DNA of 31,229 nucleotides. Origin: an uncultured Lachnospiraceae bacterium (GTDB taxonomy: Bacteria > Bacillota_A > Clostridia > Lachnospirales > Lachnospiraceae). The stretch spans positions 1 to 31,229 of the forward strand of contig CAJUMT010000015.1 in the NCBI GenBank assembly GCA_910587495.1, written 5' to 3'. The notes under the pieces were generated by a model. That model saw only the letters and a program-made list of their open reading frames with translations, made no database searches and had not been told where the DNA came from. This document shows positions 24,949-31,229 of this stretch, one piece after another (the first letter of the stretch is position 1; the number at the start of each line of letters is the position of its first letter). Made by a program: the position numbers and the translations under genes.

Positions 24949-24960
24949 TGACAAATGTCA
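24949..24960. promoter_or_regulatory. Palindrome TGACAAATGTCA (possible regulator site)
   Basis: Five-base arms TGACA/TGTCA with two bases between, five bases after the binding-protein stop. A related palindrome, CACATGTG, lies 15 bases on (24975-24982) inside GTGACACATGTGAG, so the two GTGACA-ATGT-type motifs form a loose tandem repeat about 25 bases apart. They stand at the sensor-PTS border, where a LuxR-type regulator could act, but the second one is also part of the terminator stem. Confidence 0.3.
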
Positions 24961-24963
24961 TAT

Positions 24964-25006
24964 AAAAAAGGTGACACATGTGAGATGAACATGTGCCGCC
25001 TTTTTT
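24964..25006 (+). terminator. Intrinsic terminator (or attenuator) between sensor genes and PTS
   Basis: AAAAAAGG-TGA-CACATGT (24964-24981) pairs with ACATGTG-CCG-CCTTTTTT (24989-25006), giving a 15-pair stem with a 3x3 internal loop and a T-tract. It is a strong bidirectional-looking terminator. Only 50 bases separate it from the IIA start, and no good promoter is visible there, so read-through or controlled antitermination is possible. Confidence 0.8.
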
Positions 25007-25056
25007 ATATACTGAGATCACAGTTAAACAATACATACGGAGGGAGGTACTTACAG

Positions 25057-25488
25057 ATGAAGTACATATTGTTGGTCAGCCACGGAATGATGGCGCCTGG
25101 ACTGCACAATGCTTTGGGAATGCTTGCCGGAGAAGACAGAGAAGATATCCTGTCTACCAGTTTGAAAAACGGTATGGGTTCGGATGAATTTGCCGAAAAT
25201 GTGCGGAAATGTGTTTCTGTGGTGAAAGAAGGAGACGAGATCCTGCTGTTCGCGGATTTGATCGGAGGTTCTCCTTTGACGACTACAGCGGACGTGTTGG
25301 CGGCGGAAGGTCTTTTGAACCGCACAACCATGGTCGGCGGCATGAACCTGCCGCTGGTGTTAAGCGCGGCGGTTACCAAAGACACCATGGATACAAGAGA
25401 ACTGATAGATATGCTGGTTCCTGAGTCCAGGGAGATGCTGCAGGAATTTAAAGTTGCAGCAAATGAAACAGAAGACGACGAGATATAG
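25057..25488 (+). CDS. PTS mannose-family IIA component
   Basis: 143 residues from the ATG at 25057, preceded by GGAGGGAGG. An upstream in-frame ATG (24955) is rejected because it would translate the terminator hairpin. The protein begins MKYILLVSHGMMAPGL with H9 as the phosphorylated histidine of EIIA-Man, and FADLIGGSPLTTTADVL is the second signature. It is a free-standing IIA, not fused to IIB. It accepts phosphate from HPr and passes it to the IIB next door. First gene of a seven-gene operon. Confidence 0.93.
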   Translation: MKYILLVSHGMMAPGLHNALGMLAGEDREDILSTSLKNGMGSDEFAENVRKCVSVVKEGDEILLFADLIGGSPLTTTADVLAAEGLLNRTTMVGGMNLPLVLSAAVTKDTMDTRELIDMLVPESREMLQEFKVAANETEDDEI

Positions 25489-25500
25489 GAGGAGAGTATT

Positions 25501-25995
25501 ATGGCAATTTCATTTATTCGTGTGGATGACAGAATGATTCATGGGCAGACATGTACAAGATGGGCGCTGGAGTATCCCTGTGACGGACTGATAGCGGTCA
25601 ATGATGCGGCAGCGAAAAATCCGGTGCTGAAATCAGCATACAAGAGCGCCAGCGGAAAAAAGACTTTTGTCTGGGGCGTGGAAGAATTTAAGGAGAAGAC
25701 GGAGAAAGTTCTGAAAAGTAAGGACAATTATTTCCTGATTACCAAAAATCCCATTGACATGGAAAAGATTCTTGTAGGACAGGGATTAAAATGCGGAATC
25801 AATACCGTAATTATCGGGCCGTGCAACGACCGTCCGGGAACGACAAAGCTGGGCAACAATCAGTCCATCACCCAGGAAGAGGCACAAGCGCTTGAGAATA
25901 TCATGAACGCCGGGTTTGAGGTAGAGTTTGCGTTGTTAAAAGAAGAGGCAATCGGCAACTGGAAAAAGTTCAGAGGACAGTTCGGATTTAACTAA
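25501..25995 (+). CDS. PTS mannose/fructose/sorbose-family IIB component
   Basis: 164 residues with FIRVDDRMIHGQ at the N-terminus, in which H14 is the phosphorylated histidine of EIIB-Man/Lev/Sor. VVIIGPCNDRPGTTKLG-type residues and a C-terminal helical segment complete a normal-length IIB. It lies 12 bases after IIA behind TAGGAGGA. It phosphorylates the sugar as it passes through IIC/IID. Confidence 0.93.
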   Translation: MAISFIRVDDRMIHGQTCTRWALEYPCDGLIAVNDAAAKNPVLKSAYKSASGKKTFVWGVEEFKEKTEKVLKSKDNYFLITKNPIDMEKILVGQGLKCGINTVIIGPCNDRPGTTKLGNNQSITQEEAQALENIMNAGFEVEFALLKEEAIGNWKKFRGQFGFN

Positions 25996-26007
25996 GGAGG
26001 GGAAAAG

Positions 26008-26850
26008 ATGGTAATCAGTTGGTTACAGGCGGCGCTGCTTGGCCTGTTTGCATGTTTATCGAGTATGCCCGGCCTGGGCGGTACTTCGATTGGTAACTAT
26101 ACATTAGGAAGACCTTTAATCGGCGGTTTTGTGTGCGGACTGATCCTGGGAGATATGACAACGGGTATCCTTGTAGGATGCGCCATGCAGGTCATCTATA
26201 TCGCGCTGGTCACTCCGGGCGGAACAGTATCCGCTGATGTACGCGCAGTCAGTTACATAGGTATTCCGCTGGCTATGGTGGCGCTTAAAAGCTATGGCCT
26301 GGACGCGACTTCCGCGGAGGGCGCGGCGCTGGCAACTTCTTTCGGCGCAATGGTAGGTACGCTTGGAACCGTATTATTTTATGGAACAGCTACAATCAAC
26401 CTGGCATGGCAGCACATCGGCTGGCAGGCGGTTGAGAAAAGAAATTATCACAAATTATATCTGGTAGACATGGGCTTGCCGTGGATCTCCCATCTGCTTT
26501 GTTCTTTTATCCCGACCCTGATCATGTGTAAGATGGGAGCAAGCGTGGTCGAGCTGATCAAGACAACGCTTCCGATGGATGGCCTGGCAATGAAGACGCT
26601 GTTTACGGTTGGTTCTCTGCTTCCCTGTGTAGGTATTGCCATTCTGTTAAAGCAGATCGTAAAGCAGGTAACAGATTTTATCCCGTATCTGTTTGGATTT
26701 ACCCTGGCGGCGTCCTTAGGCATCAACCTGGTGTCGGCAACAGTTATTGCAGGAATGTTTGCAGTGATCAACTATAAGATCAAGATGCTGTCTGTAAACG
26801 GGCCGACGGTCGCAGGCGGTTACGAGGATGAGGAAGAGGAGGATATCTGA
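26008..26850 (+). CDS. PTS mannose/fructose/sorbose-family IIC component
   Basis: 280 residues, strongly hydrophobic with about seven to eight membrane segments. Family marks are GGTSIGNYTLGRPLIGGFVCG (positions about 24-44) and GCAMQVIYIALVTPGGTVSADV. A Glu/Asp-rich tail, EDEEEED, ends the chain. With IID it forms the sugar channel. GGAGGGG precedes the ATG at proper distance. Confidence 0.93.
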   Translation: MVISWLQAALLGLFACLSSMPGLGGTSIGNYTLGRPLIGGFVCGLILGDMTTGILVGCAMQVIYIALVTPGGTVSADVRAVSYIGIPLAMVALKSYGLDATSAEGAALATSFGAMVGTLGTVLFYGTATINLAWQHIGWQAVEKRNYHKLYLVDMGLPWISHLLCSFIPTLIMCKMGASVVELIKTTLPMDGLAMKTLFTVGSLLPCVGIAILLKQIVKQVTDFIPYLFGFTLAASLGINLVSATVIAGMFAVINYKIKMLSVNGPTVAGGYEDEEEEDI

Positions 26851-26852
26851 TT

Positions 26853-27686
26853 ATGGAGAAGAAATTATCAAAAAAGGCGCTTTCAAAGTCTTTTCATAAC
26901 TGGTACTATGGACACCTGACCTGTTTTTCCCAGGAGCATATGCAGACCTTTGGGTATCTGTGTTCCATGCTTCCTCTGGTAGAAGACCTGTATAGTAACG
27001 AAGATGATAAAGCAAAAGCAATGAACACTTATACGGCATTCTTCAACACAGAGCCGCAGCTGGGCACTGTGATTGTAGGTATCACGGCAGGTTTGGAAGA
27101 AGCAAGGGCAAACGGAGTGGACGATGTGGACGATGAGACCATCAATGGCCTGCGCGCCGGTCTTATGGGGCCGATTGCAGGTATTGGCGATTCTCTGGTA
27201 GTCGGTACGGTGATCCCGATCCTTTTAGGTATCGCCATGGGCATGTCCACCGGCGGTTCTCCGCTGGGGGCGATCTTCTACATCATTGTATGGAACCTGT
27301 TTGCTTACTTCGGAATGAAATTCCTGTATTACAAAGGTTATAGCCTTGGTACCAAAGCCGTGGAATTTCTGATCGGCGCTCAGGGCGACGCGATTCGTGA
27401 ATCTGTATCGATCCTCGGCGGAATGGTTATCGGCGCCGTATCGGCGACCTGGGTCAGCGTGACCACGTCTCTGCAATTGTTAAATGAAGCAGGAGAGCCG
27501 TACCTGGTATTGCAGGATAAATTAAACGAAGTATTTCCGGGATTACTGACTGCGGTTTTTGTTATCGCCTGCTGGTTTTTGATGGCAAAAAAACAGATGT
27601 CCCCGATTAAAGTCATGCTGCTTTTAGTAGTCGTAGCTTTTGTGGGAGTTCTTGTGGGATTCTTCAATCCGGGACTTGTTTATTAA
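26853..27686 (+). CDS. PTS mannose/fructose/sorbose-family IID component
   Basis: 277 residues with FHNWYYGHLTCFSQEHMQ near the N-terminus, FFNTEPQLGTVIVG and GLRAGLMGPIAGIGDSL, all marks of EIID. The C-terminus has three to four membrane segments. It starts two bases after the IIC stop, with GAGGAGG inside the end of IIC. The substrate of the complete IIABCD set is not deducible; mannose-family permeases take hexoses, hexosamines, sorbose or Amadori compounds. Confidence 0.93.
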   Translation: MEKKLSKKALSKSFHNWYYGHLTCFSQEHMQTFGYLCSMLPLVEDLYSNEDDKAKAMNTYTAFFNTEPQLGTVIVGITAGLEEARANGVDDVDDETINGLRAGLMGPIAGIGDSLVVGTVIPILLGIAMGMSTGGSPLGAIFYIIVWNLFAYFGMKFLYYKGYSLGTKAVEFLIGAQGDAIRESVSILGGMVIGAVSATWVSVTTSLQLLNEAGEPYLVLQDKLNEVFPGLLTAVFVIACWFLMAKKQMSPIKVMLLLVVVAFVGVLVGFFNPGLVY

Positions 27687-27706
27687 AAAACAAATTATAT
27701 CAATAA

Positions 27707-27736
27707 GCGTCTGCCCGTGGTATATCGGGCAGATGC
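27707..27736 (+). repeat. Strong intercistronic hairpin without U-tract
   Basis: GCGTCTGCCCG (27707-27717), 8-base loop, CGGGCAGATGC (27726-27736): 11 pairs with one wobble, followed by AAAAGG. It lies between the IID stop and the ribosome site of the small membrane-protein gene. Without a T-tract it is more likely an mRNA-processing or stabilising element than a terminator. Confidence 0.65.
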
Positions 27737-27757
27737 AAAAGGATCACGGAGGATACT

Positions 27758-28057
27758 ATGCGTACGATGGAAAAGAACAGATTGTCACAGGAAGCAAGGC
27801 TTCAGATCAAAGCGCTTGGAAGAATTGAACGGTGGATGAAAACAGCACTTGTCGTATCCGCGGTCGGCGTAGCGTTTGCCTATGCCGGGTTTGGAGGAGG
27901 GCAGATAAATTTTTTCTTTGGTATTTGTGGTATCCTTTTAATCTTATGTGGGTTGGGATGTGCGGCGGTCTGTAATCTTGGATTAAAGAATGGAAGGCGC
28001 AATGTAGAGAAGATTCTGCATCTTCTGGATGGAGGGGCAGGTCATGAGACAGTATAA
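27758..28057 (+). CDS. Small two-helix membrane protein of the PTS operon, function unknown
   Basis: 99 residues. A charged N-terminal helix (1-28, with many Lys/Arg/Glu) is followed by two hydrophobic segments, TALVVSAVGVAFAYAGFGG and FFFGICGILLILCGLGCAAVC, and a short cytoplasmic tail. CGGAGG is 6 bases before the ATG, so translation is well supported. It overlaps the next gene by 14 bases. I do not recognise the family; the context suggests an accessory of the PTS permease, but nothing in the sequence proves it. Confidence 0.75.
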   Translation: MRTMEKNRLSQEARLQIKALGRIERWMKTALVVSAVGVAFAYAGFGGGQINFFFGICGILLILCGLGCAAVCNLGLKNGRRNVEKILHLLDGGAGHETV

Positions 28058-28859
28058 ACTAATTTGTGTGGATGTGGACGGAACGCTTTTGAACGATGAA
28101 AAAAAGATTCCTGAACTGGTAAAAAGAAGTATTCAAAAGGCTTCCAAAATGAATATTCAGATTGCGCTGGTAACGGGAAGGATGCCCGCGGGGGCGGAGA
28201 TTGTGGAAAAAGAACTGGAAGTTCCCTGTATCAAAGCCTGCAGCGCAGGAACGTATATCCTGTTAGGCGACCAGTGTATCCATACAGAATATATGATGCC
28301 CATCGTCATGCAGGAGATTTACAGGGAATTTGCGAAAAAAAACAGGCTTCCTATCTGGATTTTCAGAGGAAGAACATGGTATGTGTCGGATGTGGATTCT
28401 TATGTAAAACAGGAGATGGAGATCATCCAGTGCCATCCGAAGATTACGGACGTGGACAGCCTGGCGGAAGAATGGGAGCAGAAAGGAACGGGTCCTAATA
28501 AGCTTCTGTTTGCGGCACAACCGGAGACGATCAGCCGTATCCAAAGGGAGATGGAGGCGCTTGCGCTTCCGGGAATCGATATGGCCAGGTCTGCGGATTC
28601 CTACCTTGAAATTTTTCCCAAAGGCGTCACAAAAGGCACGGCGTTAACGGTTATTTGCGAGAAGCTGGATATTAAACTGGAAGATACCATGGCTTTTGGA
28701 GACCAGGAACTGGATATTCCCATGATAGAGAAAGCAGGCACAGGTATTGCCATGGGAAACGCTATCGAAGAACTGAAAGAAATTGCAGATTTTGTGACAA
28801 AGACCAATAATGAATCGGGAATCGCATTTGCGCTGGAGCGTTACCTGACAAAGACATGA
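28044..28859 (+). CDS. Cof-type HAD phosphatase (subfamily IIB)
   Basis: 271 residues from ATG 28044, which has GGAGGGG 8 bases upstream; an ATG at 28029 in the same frame is that ribosome site itself. The catalytic motif is ICVDVDGTLL (nucleophile D10, acid D12), with VTGR as motif II, KGTAL containing the motif III lysine, and FGDQELDIPMI as motif IV. The cap insertion between 90 and 190 is the C2 type of Cof/YidA sugar phosphatases. Next to a PTS it probably dephosphorylates a sugar phosphate, for overflow control or as part of the pathway. Confidence 0.92.
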   Translation: MRQYKLICVDVDGTLLNDEKKIPELVKRSIQKASKMNIQIALVTGRMPAGAEIVEKELEVPCIKACSAGTYILLGDQCIHTEYMMPIVMQEIYREFAKKNRLPIWIFRGRTWYVSDVDSYVKQEMEIIQCHPKITDVDSLAEEWEQKGTGPNKLLFAAQPETISRIQREMEALALPGIDMARSADSYLEIFPKGVTKGTALTVICEKLDIKLEDTMAFGDQELDIPMIEKAGTGIAMGNAIEELKEIADFVTKTNNESGIAFALERYLTKT

Positions 28860-28881
28860 CAGAGAAGAAAGAAGTAAGCAT

Positions 28882-29148
28882 ATGGTAAAATTTAGATTTA
28901 CAGTAAAGGATCCGTCGGGCCTTTCGCCGAAGCTTGCAGGAGAGCTGGTAAAGGAAGCAATCAAATGTACCAGCAAAGTAACAATTCAGAAAGAGGAAAA
29001 AAGCGGTAATGCGAAACTGATCTTTCATGTGCTGTCTCTTTCTGTCAAAACAGGAGAAGAAGTAATCCTCCTGATAGAAGGGGAGAATGAAAAAGAAGAA
29101 GCGGCTGTTTTGGAAGCGTTTATAAAAGGGAATATAGACGGCAGGTAA
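28882..29148 (+). CDS. HPr-like protein lacking His15 and Ser46
   Basis: 88 residues, the length of HPr, and aligning to it almost without gaps: VKDPSGLSPKLAGELVKEA corresponds to the HPr active-site loop and first helix, and NAKLIFHVLSLSVKTGEEV to the regulatory helix and following strand. The phosphorylated His15 is S15, Arg17 is K17 and Pro18 is L18. The HPr-kinase site Ser46 is L46. The protein should therefore be unable to carry phosphate from EI or to be phosphorylated by HPr kinase. Crh of Bacillus also lacks His15 but keeps Ser46. A regulatory or decoy role for the adjoining PTS is an inference. The ribosome site (GAAAGAAG) is weak. Last gene before the terminator. Confidence 0.82.
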   Translation: MVKFRFTVKDPSGLSPKLAGELVKEAIKCTSKVTIQKEEKSGNAKLIFHVLSLSVKTGEEVILLIEGENEKEEAAVLEAFIKGNIDGR

Positions 29149-29177
29149 GGCTGTAAAAAGGGACAGAAAATGAGATA

Positions 29178-29210
29178 AAGGGAACTCTGGCTTGCGGGCT
29201 GGGGTTTCTT
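29178..29210 (+). terminator. Intrinsic terminator of the PTS operon
   Basis: The segment AAGGGAACTCTGGC pairs with GCTGGGGTTTCTTT across a TTGCGG loop, a 14-base-pair stem with several G-T wobbles. A T-rich right arm and TATGTTT follow. It lies about 30 bases after the HPr-like stop. Confidence 0.65.
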
Positions 29211-29229
29211 TATGTTTCAGCTAAATATA

Positions 29230-29258
29230 TTGTCAGGATCATACAATTTGGATATAAT
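29230..29258 (+). promoter_or_regulatory. Sigma-A promoter of the MATE gene
   Basis: TTGTCA (29230-29235), exactly 17 bases, perfect TATAAT (29253-29258). This is the best promoter in the window. It gives a leader of about 120 bases before the MATE start, in which I recognise no riboswitch. Confidence 0.8.
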
Positions 29259-29384
29259 GGTAGTAAAGAGAAGGAACCATAAGGACGGTAAAGAAAACAC
29301 AGGACTTAAGACCAGATACAGTGTTGAAGAAAAGGAATTAAAGAGAGAATTGTATTGTAGAGTGACAGAAAGTGTGACAGGATA

Positions 29385-30743
29385 ATGACGGAGCAGAAAA
29401 ATGACTTCGGTGAAGGCAGTGTGGCGAGAAATATCATAAGCATAGCGGTTCCTATGACCGTGGCGCAGATCTTAAATCTTCTGTATAATTTGGTAGATCG
29501 GGTTTACATTGGGCATATTCCGGGGGCGGACTCGCTGGCGCTTACGGGCGTGGGGCTGACCTTTCCGATTGTGAGTATGATTGTGGCGTTTGCGGGGCTG
29601 TTCGGTATGGGGGGCGCGCCGCTTTGTTCCATTGCGAGAGGCAAGAACGACTTAAAACAGGCAGAAGAGATTATGCAGAATGCTTTTTGGATGTTGATCT
29701 TGACAGGACTTGCGATTACGGTGGTCGGCTATGTGATTGAACGACCACTTTTATATGGCCTGGGAGCCAGCGATGCTACCTATACATATGCCGGCGCTTA
29801 TCTTAAAATCTATCTGGCAGGCAGTCTGTTTCTTATGATCGAGCTGGGCATGAATCCGTATATTAATTCCCAGGGCTTCGGGAAGACTGGCATGATTACA
29901 GTGGCGTTGGGAGCAGTGATTAATCTTGTGCTGGATCCGTTATTTATTTTTGTATTTCATATGGGTGTCCAGGGGGCGGCTCTTGCGACGGTCATTGCCC
30001 AATTCTGCTCCGCTGCCTGGGTGTTTCTGTTTCTCATAGGGAAAAAGCCCATACTTCGCCTGAAGCTTAAATGGGGTATGCCTGACTGGAACCTGGTGGG
30101 GCAGATTATGGCTCTTGGCGCTTCCAGTTTTATTATGAATTTTACCAACAGCGTAGTGCAGGTAGTTTGTAACAGGCAGTTACAGTTTTATGGAGGCGAT
30201 CTGTATGTAGGCGTTATGACGGTTTTAAATTCGATCCGCGAAGTGCTGACGATGGTGGTGATCGGCATGGCTAATGGGGCGCAGCCGGTAATTGGCTTTA
30301 ACTACGGCGCAGGAAAAAAGGACAGGGTCAGGCAGGGAATCCGCTTTATGACTACAGTGTGTATCGTGTATACCTGTATTGCATGGATTGTGACCCTTGC
30401 TTTTCCGGAATCTTTTATCAGGATGTTCAATGCAGATCCGGATCTTTTGAAAGCCGGCGTGCCGGCTATGCATATTTATTTTTTCGGTTTTTGCTTTATG
30501 GCGCTGCAGTTTTCCGGGCAGACTACCTTTCAGGCTTTGGGTCAGGCGCGGTATGCCATTACATTCTCCCTGTTCCGCAAGATCGTGATCGTGGTGCCTT
30601 TGACTCTTTTGCTTCCGCTTATCCCCGGAATCGGACTTTACGGCGTCTTTCTGGCAGAACCGATCTCTAATTTCGTCGGCGGATGCGCGAGTTTTTTTAC
30701 GATGATTTGTGTGATCTGGAAGGGGAAATTGGCGGAAAAATAA
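29385..30743 (+). CDS. MATE-family multidrug/metabolite exporter
   Basis: 452 residues and about 12 membrane segments in two similar halves, as in the MATE family (NorM/DinF/MepA type). The N-terminus SVARNIISIAVPMTVAQILN, then NLVDRVYIGHIPGADSLALTGVGLTFP, and NYGAGKKDRVRQGIRF after the mid-point are typical. It exports organic cations, drugs or metabolites against Na+ or H+; no substrate is implied. The ribosome site is poor (only ACAGG) and the ATG overlaps the stop of a small upstream frame (TAATG), see findings. No regulator lies beside it. Confidence 0.92.
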   Translation: MTEQKNDFGEGSVARNIISIAVPMTVAQILNLLYNLVDRVYIGHIPGADSLALTGVGLTFPIVSMIVAFAGLFGMGGAPLCSIARGKNDLKQAEEIMQNAFWMLILTGLAITVVGYVIERPLLYGLGASDATYTYAGAYLKIYLAGSLFLMIELGMNPYINSQGFGKTGMITVALGAVINLVLDPLFIFVFHMGVQGAALATVIAQFCSAAWVFLFLIGKKPILRLKLKWGMPDWNLVGQIMALGASSFIMNFTNSVVQVVCNRQLQFYGGDLYVGVMTVLNSIREVLTMVVIGMANGAQPVIGFNYGAGKKDRVRQGIRFMTTVCIVYTCIAWIVTLAFPESFIRMFNADPDLLKAGVPAMHIYFFGFCFMALQFSGQTTFQALGQARYAITFSLFRKIVIVVPLTLLLPLIPGIGLYGVFLAEPISNFVGGCASFFTMICVIWKGKLAEK

Positions 30744-30844
30744 TTTTTATTTAAAATGGCGCGGGAATTGCCAGAAAAAACCGGCATAATTTTCTCCAGG
30801 ATTCAGGATACTATCTTTGTAATCATCTAAAGGAGGAAATGAAT

Positions 30845-31165
30845 ATGACCAGATTAGATTGCTCAGTTGTAAACTGTACCTACAATAAGGACAATTCCTG
30901 CTGCAAGGACAATATCCATGTGGGCGGACGTGATGCGAGAGTAACCGACCAGACCTGCTGTGACAGCTTCCGGGAGCGCAGGACGGACGGAGCACGCAAT
31001 GCGGATGAGATTCCCAGCAAGCCTACGGAAGTTTCCTGCGACGCCACAACCTGCGCCTATAATCAGTCATGCAAATGTCATGCAGACCAGATCCAGGTGG
31101 CCGGTTCCAATGCCTGCAAATGTGATCAGACCGAGTGTGCTACTTTTAATTGCGAATGTAGATAA
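30845..31165 (+). CDS. Cys-rich protein with two DUF1540 modules
   Basis: 106 residues from ATG 30845, which has AGGAGG 8 bases upstream; the in-frame ATG at 30839 is only two bases from that site and is rejected. Two copies of the DUF1540 pattern are visible: LDCSVVNCTYNKDNSCCKDNI...CC and VSCDATTCAYNQSCKCHADQI...CxCxxxxC (shortened here). The cysteine spacing suggests metal binding, but the function of DUF1540 is not known. No signal peptide, so probably cytoplasmic. It lies 100 bases after the MATE gene and may be transcribed with it or alone. Confidence 0.85.
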   Translation: MTRLDCSVVNCTYNKDNSCCKDNIHVGGRDARVTDQTCCDSFRERRTDGARNADEIPSKPTEVSCDATTCAYNQSCKCHADQIQVAGSNACKCDQTECATFNCECR

Positions 31166-31174
31166 AACCAAAAT

Positions 31175-31200
31175 GGGGCTGTCGGGAAATAGATAGCTCC
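31175..31200 (+). terminator. Hairpin after the DUF1540 gene
   Basis: GGGGCTGTC (31175-31183) and GATAGCTCC (31192-31200) pair over 9 bases with two wobbles around an 8-base loop. The following bases are AAACAGGGG, not T-rich, so it is only a possible terminator. The last 29 bases of the window show nothing further. Confidence 0.4.
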
Positions 31201-31229
31201 AAACAGGGGTAGGTGTGATTCGTGCGAAT

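Noticed and set aside
24955..25056. Upstream start for the PTS IIA gene
   Set aside because: It would translate the terminator hairpin; family members begin at the MKYILLVSHG position, which has its own strong ribosome site.

Overview
The window looks like one contig from a Gram-positive anaerobe of the Clostridia, most likely Lachnospiraceae (Blautia/Dorea/gut-Clostridium type). The family assignment is inferred from gene content: YerC/YecD-type TrpR-like regulator, DUF1836 and DUF1540 proteins, a very long single-chain PurL with fused glutaminase domain, a CooS-CooF-flavoprotein cluster, a mannose-family PTS and a GPH-type sugar symporter. Ribosome sites are strong AGGAGG types and several promoters are textbook sigma-A. 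I see no rRNA, tRNA, CRISPR array, insertion sequence or phage gene. The first 48 bases are not genomic: they are an Illumina P7/Read-2 index adapter left on the contig end.

Layout. 50-933: 3' end of a HAD hydrolase overlapping a PHP-domain phosphoesterase (+). 934-1283: 350 bases with a probable terminator, two overlapping tiny ORFs of doubtful reality and a possible promoter. 1284-2230: yerC (+) convergent with a DUF1836 gene (-). 2439-7978: a beta-galactoside locus, with a GPH symporter and GH2 beta-galactosidase (-) and a divergent AraC regulator (+); both divergent promoters are readable. 8048-12115: carbon-monoxide-dehydrogenase-like CooS, four-cluster ferredoxin CooF, FAD/NAD oxidoreductase, then bacteriohemerythrin. 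12283-12949: PIN-domain toxin-like gene broken by a one-base frameshift, overlapping a small partner gene. 13147-16773: large secreted, C-terminally membrane-anchored surface protein. 16796-20542: purL. 20623-24944: four tightly packed genes, namely an anchored sugar-binding protein (RbsB type), histidine kinase, LuxR-type response regulator and a second anchored binding protein (SBP_bac_1 type). 25057-29148: mannose-family PTS IIA, IIB, IIC, IID, a small membrane protein, a Cof-type HAD phosphatase and an HPr-like protein. 29385-31165: MATE exporter and a tandem DUF1540 Cys-rich protein.

How the parts work together. The lac locus imports beta-galactosides and hydrolyses them under AraC control. 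The redox cluster could pass electrons between the CooS C-cluster, CooF and NAD(P)H through the flavoprotein, with hemerythrin binding O2 next to it. The dual-binding-protein/two-component cluster has no ABC permease, so it is probably a sugar sensor that controls the PTS operon directly downstream.

The two most promising unusual systems are (i) the CooS-like enzyme, which keeps the apparent metal-cluster ligands but seems to have lost the catalytic residues known from CODH-II (Lys563, Ile567, His93), and (ii) the sensor-plus-PTS locus, with two anchored binding proteins and an HPr-like protein that lacks both His15 and Ser46. All family assignments and residue alignments were made by eye from memory; no search was run.
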